A DNA stretch of 64,000 nucleotides from Henckelia pumila (taxonomy: Eukaryota > Streptophyta > Magnoliopsida > Lamiales > Gesneriaceae). Position numbers and translations under genes: made by a program. Position 1 is the stretch's first letter. Each line of letters opens with the position of its first letter. Below are positions 46,236 through 56,986 of the stretch, one piece after another. The stretch spans positions 105,587,228 through 105,651,227 of the forward strand of contig NC_133123.1 in assembly GCF_033568475.1 (NCBI RefSeq), in the 5' to 3' direction. Below the pieces are notes generated by a model. It searched no databases and had not been told where the DNA came from. It saw only the letters and a list, made by a program, of their open reading frames with translations.

Positions 46236-47294
46236 TCATCCGTCTTTCTTCAAAATCATCTTCACAAATGATGGTTTCTCATCATCGTCAAGGCTGAAAA
46301 AGAATGCTAACTTCTTGGATTTTTCTACCAATATCTCAGCTGCAATTTGTTTCTCTTCTCTTGTCAGGCCAAGAATCTTTTGTAAGACATGCAGAACATC
46401 CTTTGAAATGGGTAGGTCAATCTGGTAGTCGTCACTCATACGTTTATCAAGATCAGATATAGCTTATTTCTTCATAGCACTGAAGTTATTGATGGCATCA
46501 ACAAATAGTTCTTCTCCATCATTTGGTTGCTTACGTTTCTTTGAAGTTGACTTTTTATTGGCCGATGCATTACATGAATTTTGATTTGCCACTGAGTTAG
46601 GTTCACCACCACCACGATGCTATTTAATAAGTCTTGGAAGCTTGCATCCATATCTACAACCACATCCACATCATTGAAATTATGTAGTAATTGTTGGACA
46701 GCAAAAATAAAATTCGATGTTCGCTACCCTGCTGCTCGATCAAACCCAAAAATTTCACACCAATCTACATAATATGGCCATGACTTGTATCAGCATGTAC
46801 GCACACCTGAATCAGTCTGTATAAAAAGTACGAAGTTAGCATACTAAAGAAAAACATTGTAAATAAACAATTTATAAGAACTATGTCTTATCATAAGCAT
46901 GTGAAAAATCACATTGTACATGGAGTATTATAACCTTCACATAGCTCTCCCATGCTTCATATGAGGCCTCTAACATTTTCTGTGTCTCGTTCCACCCAAT
47001 ACCACTTCTACTCAGCATGGTAACATTTTCATAATTTTTTTTCCAGACGTGAATCTTGGAGTTGATATGTGAGTAGTCACATATGTTCGTACCTGGAAAT
47101 ACTTCCATTAAATTCTTTTCTAAAAAATTCAATAACCCACATCTAAAACCATTTTTACTCTTCCATCCAAAAGTAATTTCTTCTTTTAGGGACCGTATCA
47201 ACACTTCATCCTCACGTGCACTACATACTCGTCGACTTTTCTCAGATTTCTTGCCTTTGTCACTGACTGAATTTCTACCAGTTGTCATATCCAT
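46236..47294 (-). pseudogene. PIF/Harbinger Myb-like DNA-binding gene (ORF1), probably decayed
   Basis: The first segment (46881-47294) has a Myb/SANT-like fold common in plant PIF ORF1 proteins: EDEVLIRSLKEEITFGWKSK, NGFRCGLLNFLEK, HINSKIHVWKKNYENVTMLS. A second, near 46740-46790, encodes KSWPYYVDWCEIFGFDRAAG, the family's next conserved block. The last segment (46236-46439) is a helical C-terminus (LTREEKQIAAEILVEK). Segments are separated by an apparent intron and frame breaks (46440-46480, 46620-46680). ORF1 normally works with the transposase to bind element ends. It lies directly downstream of the transposase on the same strand. Confidence 0.75.
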
Positions 47295-47742
47295 GAATGC
47301 TTTTTTTTTCCCCTATACAAACAAATAAATATTTGGAATATAGACAGAATAACTTGTAGAAAGAAAATTGATATCCTAAAACATTTTTAACTTAAGCATT
47401 TCAATGAAAATATTCCAAAATGTAATCTAGCACTTGAAATTAAAATAAGGAACATGTATCACAACTAGAGCAATTATTTAAATGATTATCATCTAAAATC
47501 AGAAAATAATTTTATACGGAACTAATGTATCCAAGAATCACTACCAAAGAAAAATAAGCCATGATAAACAAAAGTGCAGGTCAAGTGGTCAACCAAATTA
47601 CAGTTTTTGATCGTCATAATATCATATTAATTATTATACATAGAAATTGCCAGGTTGTCTCTCCACTGATCCAAATAGGGGGGACGATTCGATAGTGTCG
47701 ATAAAATTATCTTCAACATATTTTGTTGTGCCAGTGACTGCC

Positions 47743-50665
47743 TCATCCACTCCCTCGAGGCCGAATGAAATTATGTAGAAGCATGCATGCTAATATGATA
47801 GGATTTTGGACTTGCAAGGGGTAATATGTTGGACTCCTAAGTACGGCCCATTGTATCTTTAACAATCCATAAGCTCGTTTGATGACATTACATGCACGAC
47901 AATGTTTTGAATTGAAATACTTCTTGTAGTTTTGTGTTCCTACGGTTGCCCAATCATCCATATGATATCGTGTTCTTCTGTACAGTGTTAAGAATCCTTC
48001 TACGTTTGTGTTGCGAAATTTATGCCCACAAGTGCACAGTGTCAAGTTTTAATATAAAGTAGATTATCGTTCTCACGAGGATTGAAAATTTATATTCAAA
48101 CTAAATAATGTAATTAAAATAATCTCAAATTTATTTAGAAAATCAAAGTTTAAAATTCAATTAACTAAAATAAATGAAATAAATCCAGAATTTCAAAGAT
48201 GGCTTTGGGTACACGATCTGAGAGGGGTTCTAGATACAAGATATCACTCGATTTTTATTCATGAAAATCATATCAATTGATTATATCATCTATTCCAATT
48301 TATAGGCCAAGAACCCTTAATTGTTATTTACTGCATCTCCCGAGCGCCGAGTAAATGTTATTATTCTAATGCTAATTTTGATATCCCTATCAGAAATCAA
48401 ACAACAAAATAATTTATCAAGTTTTATGGTTCTCTTTCAATGAACTCAAAGGAATTTGTAAGCCTTCCGAACTCTACAAAAATCCTAGGTTGTGTTTTCC
48501 TATGATCTTATTCAAAATCTCCTCTCCCGAGTGCCAGATTTCAAATAAATATAACAACTCAATTATTGATCAAGTAATTGAAAGACAATCAAAACAGGAA
48601 TACACAAATAAATTGTTAAGAACAAATAATATTAGGAAAAATAATATTCAAAACATGAAAATCAAATCAAGATTCGTCAATTTTTAGAAACAACCAATAA
48701 GTTTATAGTGAAATAATTAAACACATAGACATATTCAAAAATCTCATAATAAATCAAGGAAGATAATAAAAATAACAGATTAGATATGACTCTCCGTCCC
48801 CAAATTAATTTCTTCTGTCTTGTGATTTTATCCTTTGTTTTTCGCTCCCACGTCTCAAATTCGCGTCCCAAGCCTACTTGAATGCGTAGTTGTGTGGTTC
48901 TGTTGTTTGGGTGCCGCTTATTCACCTATAAATTCTCTCCAAAGTTTTGTGTTGTTTTGCAGCTGATTCTGTGCGGCTCTCTCCTCTTTAGCATCTAAAA
49001 ATCAGCTTTTATATGCATCCTAACTCGTACAAGAAAAATCCATAAAAATCCCAAAGTTTCCTTTCTCGATCAAACTATAATTTCAGAAATTCGCAGCAGG
49101 GCGGACGCTCATTAAGATATGCACGGACGCACATAGTGCTCTATTCTGCAAACTCAAGATTCTACACATCGCGCGGGCGCGCGAATCCTTCCGAGCGGGC
49201 GTGCATATTTGTCTATCCCTTTATTTTCCAAGTCTCGCACTAACTTGCTCTACAGCGCTTCATCAAGCGCTATCGCGCATCCTTGGGGCACTATTTCTCT
49301 TCATCCTAAGCGCTATTGCGCTTCAATGCAGCGCTACTTTCTGTCTCAAGCGCTATTGAGAGCTTAAACAAGGCGCTACAATTATTCTTTGGGGCGCTAG
49401 TTCGCTTTTGCAGTGCGCAGCAATTTTAAAAAAATCATATCTCACAATTTAATTGTCAATCGAGCTGAAATTTTGACAGCAGCTTCAAAACATCCTAAAT
49501 TTTATAATGAACGATGGAGATAGATTTTAGATGTCTCAATATTTTCCAGTAATTTTCTGAAGTTGCTGCTCCAAAATTCATCCTTCCGCTTTTTCTCGGT
49601 ACTTTTGCGCCCATTCTTGCAACTCACAAAAACAACAACTAAAAATAACTAATATGCATAAAATGCACTCGATTCATTACAAAAGTCAAGTCAAATCATA
49701 TATAAATTAAGTGCATAAAATGCACTTATCAGTTTGCGTATCCATTATCACATAGATAGTAAGAACCTGCAGTGATAAATTATATTGAGACAAAAAAATC
49801 TGTTGATCGTGAAGTGCATATACACATATACAAATAAAACCAAGCTATGTCAAATTCGAGCGAATGATAATGAATAAATATTATCTCTTATAATTCATTT
49901 TACATTACTTTTCAGTTGTGCATAATTGGATATTAAAGAGGATATATAACGAAACACATAAAACATACCTCTAGGAATCTTTAACCCACCTTCTTGGTGA
50001 ATTGAATCTCGAAGAACCCTTGCATCAGCAGCTGATCCTTCCCAACCAGTTAGTGCATATATAAAATTCATGTTGCTGTACAAACACACAACACATTCAT
50101 AGCTGTTGTTCCCTTCCTTGTTCGATATCTAGGCTTATCATTGTTTGGAACTTGAATAGTGACGTAAGTACCATCCAGTGCAACAAGACAACCCTGTGAA
50201 GATGGTGAATACACAGATTTTGTTTTAGAAGAAAAAACTGCATATACCTTGAACCATTTCCAAGTTTCGTTCGAGCAGTCATCGGCCACAGGCACTGGCT
50301 TCACAACAAGTATTGGGTGTTATTTTGAAAACGCATCTAAGTACCTCATGGAAATGAGTACTTACAGAGTGTTCGTTGCGTATGTAGTCATGACCAATAA
50401 TTCTATTTTTCTTATGTTGTGCTAAAATAAACAAAAACATGGCAATCTTCTCCTTGACTCGAATATACATAGATTCTACTAACCCACCAACATGGGTTAA
50501 TAGGTAACATAGATGTGCAAATGCATTACGATTTATTCTCAAGTTAACAAGACACTGTACGTCTCCTACGTCAATGATCTTTTGTAAATGGCTGACTCGA
50601 GCATTTATTCTTTCTGAATCATTGTGTCGTAAGCGTCTTGTATGACAGCAACGTTCTTTTTCCAT
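47743..50665 (-). pseudogene. PIF/Harbinger (HARBI1-like) DDE transposase, split by a solo LTR
   Basis: Minus strand. 50279-50665 holds the N-terminal helical part (RINRNAFAHLCYLL, RVKEKIAMFLFILAQHKKNR). An intron-like gap of about 70 bp (GTATAT...CACAG) precedes GCLVALDGTYV, the first catalytic Asp. [15 protein letters not shown] holds the second. After IPRG an intron begins. The next exon (YYLCDNGYAN) is cut at 49732 by the solo LTR and resumes at 48008 as VEGFLTLYR. The block CNVIKRAYGLLKIQW has Lys (codon 47878-47880) where the family has the catalytic Glu. Frameshifts near 50310 and 50085 also break the frame. The transposase is inactive. Confidence 0.88.
48009..49731 (-). repeat. Solo Athila/Tat-like LTR inside the transposase exon
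   Basis: 1723 bp, minus strand from TGATAAGTGCATTTTATGC to ...TTCGCAACA, flanked by GTTTG on both sides (48004-48008, 49732-49736). Removing it with one TSD restores the conserved exon. No internal retrotransposon region remains, so it arose by LTR-LTR recombination. It shares blocks with 17080-17160. It carries repeated AGCGCTATTGCGCT-like palindromes at 49245-49415. Confidence 0.95.
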
Positions 50666-51639
50666 ATAAACTTGACGTAGAAACGTGTTACAATGGCGAG
50701 AAACACAAACGAAGATATAATAATTTGTTGAAGTGCTAGCAACTCTTTAATATGTCCATCTTCTCCAGCCATGGAAGATAGAACACTGTCATATTATCCA
50801 ATGTTAATATGAAGTACTACATAACAATATTGTATCCATAATCATAGTCCAATACCGTGATATCAGTTATGACAACTCTAAAATCTAATACAACTGCTAT
50901 GTTTTTGTGAGAAGAAAAAGATACAGACAATAACTTTTCAATTCAAAAAGTACATAGATTCTTTCAAATTACCTATTTAGCTATAGATAAATTTAATTTT
51001 TGAAAAAACATCATTAATCAGTTTGAAGGAAGAACTAGGAAGTCGTAAAACCATTTTAATTTTTTAATGATTTTGGGTTCGTTTATTGTCATGCTTGGGT
51101 TCCCATGTTCACCCAGAACTGTAAAAAGAGCTGAGAACACACTTGTTATTTTAACACAACAAAACATGTAGGACAGGTTATGCAAAGAAAAAATGTGAAG
51201 CAAACATAAATATAAAGAAAAGCGATTGGAGATGGATTAGGGCATACACATAGATGAAGGGTAGTTTTGGTATTTGAGAAAAAAGTTTTAATTTAATAAA
51301 CAGCAGTGTTAAATTCATACGTAACACAATATAATTTATATCACGATGTAAATTATCCATATAATCTATATAACTATACGTCATATAAATATCATACCAC
51401 TTGTTTGTCTCAATCATATCACTTGTTAATCACCCATATATCAACCAAGCGGTGTTTGAATATTAGAAACTCATATATGACTATATATCATATTGGCTCG
51501 TTGGACTCGTACGTTCATTTAATAACCACCTGCTCGAATCTTTATAAATTATATTACGTACTCGGATTTTCGTTAATTCGGGTAATATTAATTTTCTAGC
51601 TACAACAAGATACAAACTATGAACAAAGTTGATAATGAA
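50666..51639. other. 5' flank of the transposase, no gene
   Basis: AT-rich; no ORF resembling a known protein and no clear element terminus found. Confidence 0.4.
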
Positions 51640-51870
51640 TATTAACTACATTATTTGGTTTGAGTGATAGAATAAGTAATATAATGTAAATTAAAAATAA
51701 AAAAAAATAGTTAATACATTATTTGATTTGATGGATAGATTATAATTTATTTGATTTAATTGATGTAAAATTATTAATTAATAAATAGATAAATAATATG
51801 ACAAAAATAAGGCGAAATTAATTAGAATAAGTTATACATAGATTAACAATACATCAAATCAAACAATGCC
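51640..51870. mobile_element. PIF-like MITE or terminal repeat region
   Basis: CATTATTTGATTTGATG (51717-51733) is inverted as CATCAAATCAAACAATG (51852-51868), 16 of 17 matching. A related direct copy, CATTATTTGGTTTGAGTG, starts near 51646. The wording is that of PIF-type termini. TSDs are not clear. It could be an independent MITE or the right end of the PIF element whose genes lie at 46236-50665. Confidence 0.55.
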
Positions 51871-52426
51871 TATATACTTTTAAGAATAACAATTGTAGTG
51901 GTATAGTTTACTCTTCTTTTGAGTTTTATAGACTTTTTCAATTTTGACATGATTATGACAATTATTTTACGAATAGCCATTTTCACCAACTTTTGAAGTA
52001 TATACAACTTATGGATAAAGTTGATAATATATATAATGTAAAATTTGTCCATTATCAACACTTGTACAGATTTTTAAATGAAGTAAAAATTTGGGCATTT
52101 TTATTTATTAAAAAAAATGGTTGACGTAAATGCAATTAATGCATCAAATTTTTAATCAATAAAATACTAAATTCTCAAAAAAAAAAAAAAAAACTCTGTT
52201 AATTATGATCATAACAAATGATATATGTTTTTTTTTTGGGCACGTACATACTATTATTAAACCTAAAATTAGTATTATGTTCCACAAATATATCTATATA
52301 AAACTTATTAATTTTTGCTATTTATAAAATTACAGCGGGCATATATATATATATAAATAAATAGCAGCTTAATTATTCGTTATAAATTACAATTATGAGA
52401 TTTTTTTTAAACAAAGAAGATATATA
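51871..52426. other. AT-rich region downstream of the lipase gene
   Basis: Low-complexity A/T runs (52176-52193; 52339-52356). No gene seen. The lipase 3' end lies at its right side. Confidence 0.45.
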
Positions 52427-53714
52427 TCATTCATCCTCTTCATGATCACGTAACACCCAAAACCCATTATTCTCTTGAACCATCCCCTTATTCAAAGGAC
52501 ACCACCAAGAACTTGGAACCAAAAACTTCTCTTTAAGAGCATCTGAACTCTTATTCACAAGCGCAATATCCCTTTGATTATCCACACCGAACCCTTCTCC
52601 ACTCCCCATAATCCCACCCACTCCATGCAAATAAGCAGCCTCCAAATTATGCCAACTCTTGATGTCTCCAGGATACTTCAAGTAAGGTGAGTTTCTAGTG
52701 TCAACCATAAGTTGTACTCCCACATGATCGTACTGGGGAAATGGCGGTAACCATTGGACGATATCCGGGGTGTTGCGGACACTTAATATACGTAGATCAT
52801 CCATTGATTCTAAACTCGCTTTGAAACATGAATTCCCCACTAGGGGACTCCCGAAGATGAAGGCAGTAACAGGACACGGATTGTCCGGTTGGTTGCTCGG
52901 TATGTTGTGGCCGTGTGCTACTATGTCTGCTGCGTTTAGAGTCGAAAGTGCGGCGCCTAAGCTGTGTCCTGTTATGGTTATGCTTATGTCTTCGTCCTTG
53001 TATTGTTCCACTTGTTTCTTTACTTCTGCTATAACCTGCATGCATATTTTAAAATAAAAAATATATGATCAGAAAATTAATATATATTAATTAGCTAGTT
53101 AGCTTCATCAATATATTCATGACCTGGTCTCTAGCACTAGACTGGTTGTACTTGGAACTTGGATCATCCGAAGTATAAATCGAAAGCACCCCTTTATGCA
53201 CCATAGCATTATCGGCGGCGTTTCCGACGATCATGGAAGCTGGCACGAGAGGGAAATCGAAGTCTTTTATCCATTCACCTAACTCAACTGTCCCTCTCCA
53301 TGCAATCAGTATATCCCTTCTTCCCAGTGCAACTTTCCCTTCATCCGTAGCCACCGCAACATACCCCATCCAATTCGAATCCGTGCACCATGCCTCGTTC
53401 GACGACGATTTCACTATGAATGCTTCGGACACGCCGATCTTTGACGTGGCGTATATATATTTCACTGCTTCGTACTTGTATGGATTCCCTTTCTCTAGTC
53501 CCACCCTGGAGAAGAGGTTCCTTCTTGCGTATCTGCTGCTCCCCGCGAACTTCGACGACTTCTCGGTGTTGAAAGTGTCGTAGGTTGCTTGAGCCCTTGA
53601 GCCATAGTGGAGGATATATTGTCGTAGATCGGAGTCTAACGGGTTCAACAGATCTTTCCAGTTATTCTGACCACTAAGTAACCTCCATTTTTGTGGAATA
53701 CCTGCTTTTATCAT
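52427..53714 (-). CDS. Class II phospholipase A1 (DAD1-like lipase), two exons
   Basis: Exon 1 is 53124-53714 and exon 2 is 52427-53035, with an 88-bp GT-AG intron; 399 aa, the usual size for class II PLA1. The N-terminus (MIKAGIPQKWRLLSGQNNWK) matches this class and shows no obvious transit peptide, suggesting a cytosolic enzyme. The lipase nucleophile is in GHSLGA (Ser 222). Asp near 288 (NTPDIVQWLPP) and a His in SWHNLEAAYLH (326 or 334) would complete the triad. The lid-side motif IAWRGT is present. Family members release sn-1 fatty acids from phospholipids or galactolipids; some feed jasmonate synthesis. The substrate here is not known. The frame is intact. Confidence 0.94.
53036..53123 (-). 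other. Intron of the phospholipase gene
   Basis: 88 bp, GTCATG...TGCAG on the minus strand. Joining the exons gives ...SARDQ-VIAEVKKQVEQ, which is continuous with the family. Confidence 0.92.
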
Positions 53715-54312
53715 TTCTTCAGATTATAAAATAATTGATGACTTCAGTTCAAACTCCTGCTTTTGAGGTTATATTAATATAATAAGTTTGATGATGCATG
53801 GAAGGATTCCCACTCCAAGAAATTAGTGTATCACACATTTTGTTAATGCATTAGTTCAAGGAGCTTTGCGACAAGTATGCACAAAATAAGGTTGGAGTTT
53901 GTTATCACACACTAAATGCAGGATTTGTGTTTAAACATACATAGTTAAATTCAATATACGAAGTCAAGTATATATATATATATATATTCCACTTCACCCA
54001 ATACATTATATTTTAATACAAAAATATAATTTTTTGCAGCTTACATGCAATAATATTTAGGAAAAATTGTTTTTTTATCTTCTATGTTTGTCACTTTGCG
54101 ATTTCAGTCTTTTATATTTTCAGATTTTAGTTTTAGTCCGCTATCTTTATTTTTTTTGGCAATTTTAGTCCTTTTTCGACGTGGCACCAATTCAGTGCTG
54201 ATGTGAAGCTGACGTGTACAGTGACACGTAAACATTTTTTAATAAAAAGGACCAAAATTAGCCGTTATATTTAAAATTACAAAATTATCTAAATGATGAT
54301 ATCTATCCATAA
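53715..54312. other. Upstream region of the phospholipase gene
   Basis: 53715-53965 would hold the promoter and leader. A (TA)n run lies at 53971-53988. 54060-54260 has phrases found in dispersed plant repeats (TTTTAGTCC; GACGTGGCACC), class undetermined. It ends with TAA, the TSD of the next element. Confidence 0.5.
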
Positions 54313-56346
54313 GAGCATGTATAAGGGGCGAGAAAGCACAGCGATGAAATGGACTTCCTCACCCCACTTCATCTCTCGCCCCTCCAAAGGGCGAGAATCT
54401 CGCAGAACCACTGGGTCCTGCGCAGAGACCCTCCGCGCGGTGAAGCCTATTGCTTTATTATTATTTTTTAAAATTGATCAACGACTTTATTTTTTTTAAA
54501 AAAAAAATTTTATTTCCTTTTTTTAAAATTGCATGGTCTCTAACGGCCCAAATTAATCTGACTTTTTAAATTATTAAAAATAATAAAAAACTTAAAAATT
54601 TAAAAAATTATTAATAAAAAAATCATTTAATTTTTTTTAAAAAAATAAAAAAAATCAAAAATACCTCCAACGACTAATAACGGCTATATTTTTCAATTTT
54701 CTATAAATACTCTCCATTACTCCTTCAAAAATCCACAAATTCTTCTACTTTCATTCTATAGAAATTAAATTTCTTCATTTTTTATTTCATTAAATTCAAA
54801 TCCGAAAGTGGATCCATGGAACAATGATGATCTTAATTCTCCTCCACCAAACTTTTCGCAATTCAATGCTCAATGGATTGGTCTTTCCTAATCTCAATAC
54901 TCCGACGAGCAAATGTTGAGTCACATGTTCAATCAAACTCAATTTTACCAAAATCCAAACGAAATCCCTCCTCCTACTTTTGAAACTACATCTTCAAAAT
55001 CAAAAAGGAAAGGGAAACAAGTTGTTGCTACAAGTGGGGGTGACTCCATCACGAGGAAAAAGTGATTGAAAGACGAAGATGAACGTCTTGCAAAGGCATG
55101 GTGCAACGCTTCTACCAATCCGACACTTGAAAATGACCAAAGCAATAATGCTAGTTTTTGGGGAATGGTTGAAAAAAAATATAACCAAGAGTTGCCAATG
55201 GGATGAAAAGTTCGTTCAAGGGACAACATGCGCCAACATTTTCAAAATCTTGTAAAACGAGTTTTCACTTTCCAAAACAAAATAAGCGAACTAGAAGCCC
55301 TCAACCAAAGTGGATCGTCATTTGAGATGAAGGTATTCTTAAAATTTTATCACAATGTTTTATTCTACTTGAAATTCAAAAAATTGCTAAATTAATTTTT
55401 TTTAATTAATATGCTCAAGCTCAAACAATGTTTGAGAAAGATTGTGGAACCGCATGGTCCGACGAGAAAGCTTGGTTAATCCTTAAGGATCAACCGAATT
55501 GGAGGATATGGTCGTTAGCAAAATACGAAGGCGATGTTAAAAATGCGACCAAGAAGCTGAAGAATATTGATGGCGAATCATCTCCATTTCCTTTCTCCAC
55601 GCCCACTGATACTCTTACAGTCGATGAAGGAAATGACGTGCAAGAATTGGACAAAACTATTAGACCAATGGGAAGAAAGACCTTCAAAGGGAGCATGAAA
55701 GGATCTGACTCAAAAAATTCCATGACGGATTTGTATGCAAAAATGCATGAGGATCAGGCAAGATTTTATGAAATTGAGGATACGAAGATTTCTATGGCAA
55801 GAGAGCATTATGCAAAAGTTGAGGAACAGATGTCCAAGAAGTACGAAATAGAGTTGAGGAAGCAGGAAATGAAGGAGAGTAAGCAAGCAATGAAAGAGAT
55901 GGAGCTGGAGAGAGAGCAAGATAATCGAATCATGGAGAAAAATATTAACAATCCAAACATGAATGATGTGCAACGTAAATATTTTACGAAGATGCAACAA
56001 GCAATTCTTCATAAAATATTTGGGCAATAATTTATTTTTTTGTTGGTAATTTGCTTTAATTATTTGTACTTTTTTAAATTTCTTAATTTCGTGTATTTTT
56101 GAATTTTCTGTAATATTTAAATTTTAATTGTGTAATTTTAATTTATTTTAATTATGCAAATTTATTTTGTATTTAAATAAAAATATATATATAATTAATG
56201 AAATAAAAATTAATATTTCAACATCCTCTGTACAACATCATCTCACCCTCGCAGAACCAAGCAATGAAATTATCATCACTGACATCATCATGCAATGAAG
56301 TTACCAACTTCATCACACCAACTTCATCTCACCATTGTACATGCTC
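54313..56346 (+). mobile_element. Non-autonomous PIF/Harbinger element with TAA duplication
   Basis: Begins GAGCATGTATAAGG and ends in the inverse CCATTGTACATGCTC, with TAA on both sides (54310-54312, 56347-56349). The 3-bp TAA TSD and a GAGCAT...CAATGG terminus are hallmarks of Harbinger elements. Both ends carry extra copies of ACTTCATCTC-like phrases. No transposase domain is present in its 2034 bp. It carries only one ORF1-type gene. Confidence 0.9.
54790..56030 (+). pseudogene. Harbinger ORF1-type gene (Myb-like plus NAM-associated C-terminus), broken
   Basis: The intact part, 55428-56030 (200 aa), starts MFEKDCGTAWSDEKAWLILK and has a charged helical tail (EIELRKQEMKESKQAMKEME), matching the NAM-associated C-terminal domain found with Harbinger ORF1 proteins. 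Upstream codons read a Myb-like half (EDERLAKAWCNASTNP, RDNMRQHFQNLVKRVF) but are broken by stops near 54888, 55064 and 55203. A likely intron lies at 55333-55410. ORF1 proteins help the transposase bind its DNA; this copy may only be a relic. Confidence 0.75.
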
Positions 56347-56349
56347 TAA

Positions 56350-56756
56350 CAGCGTTCGAGATAATTTTTTAATAACGAGTAATAGTATGTATACATGTAG
56401 CATAACTTGGATATTTTTATGATTTCAAAGGCAACGCGTGTAACTGTATATATATGTAACAATATATATACATGTAGCATTTTTTTGTTATTTAAATCAT
56501 TCCAGTCATATGATGATCGTAAGCATCTCCAAAGAGGTTTATATTGTATCATATGAGAAGTAAAAAAAAAAAAAAAACATCGTTCCTTTTGAAATCTTTT
56601 TTCCATGTTACAAGAATCCCCAAATTTTTTTTTATGGATCCCACAGCCAATTAAATATTTTTTTTATGTGTTTTCACTTATACTTTATTTACTACTTTTA
56701 ACTATACAAAGGGTACTATTTTCGCATATATCACGCCCCTCGCCCAAAGTAGAAAA
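56350..56756. other. Spacer between Harbinger and hAT elements
   Basis: AT-rich with an A-run at 56561-56577. No gene or element recognised. Confidence 0.4.
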
Positions 56757-56986
56757 CTTGAGTCTAGGAGTGGCATATCGTACCGTACTATACCGTATCG
56801 AAAAACATATATCGTATATCGTATCGAAAATTACGGTATAAGAAATTTTATACTGATACCATCCCAAAAATTTCTGTACCGATTTTCGATATACCGAAAA
56901 TTTCGGCATCTATAACTAGCATACCGATTATACCAAAATTTTATGGTATACCGAGATTTTGGTACGGTATCGGTATATACCATTTT

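Noticed and set aside
53233..53583. 116-codon plus-strand frame opposite the phospholipase
   Set aside because: Antisense shadow of a well-supported lipase exon.
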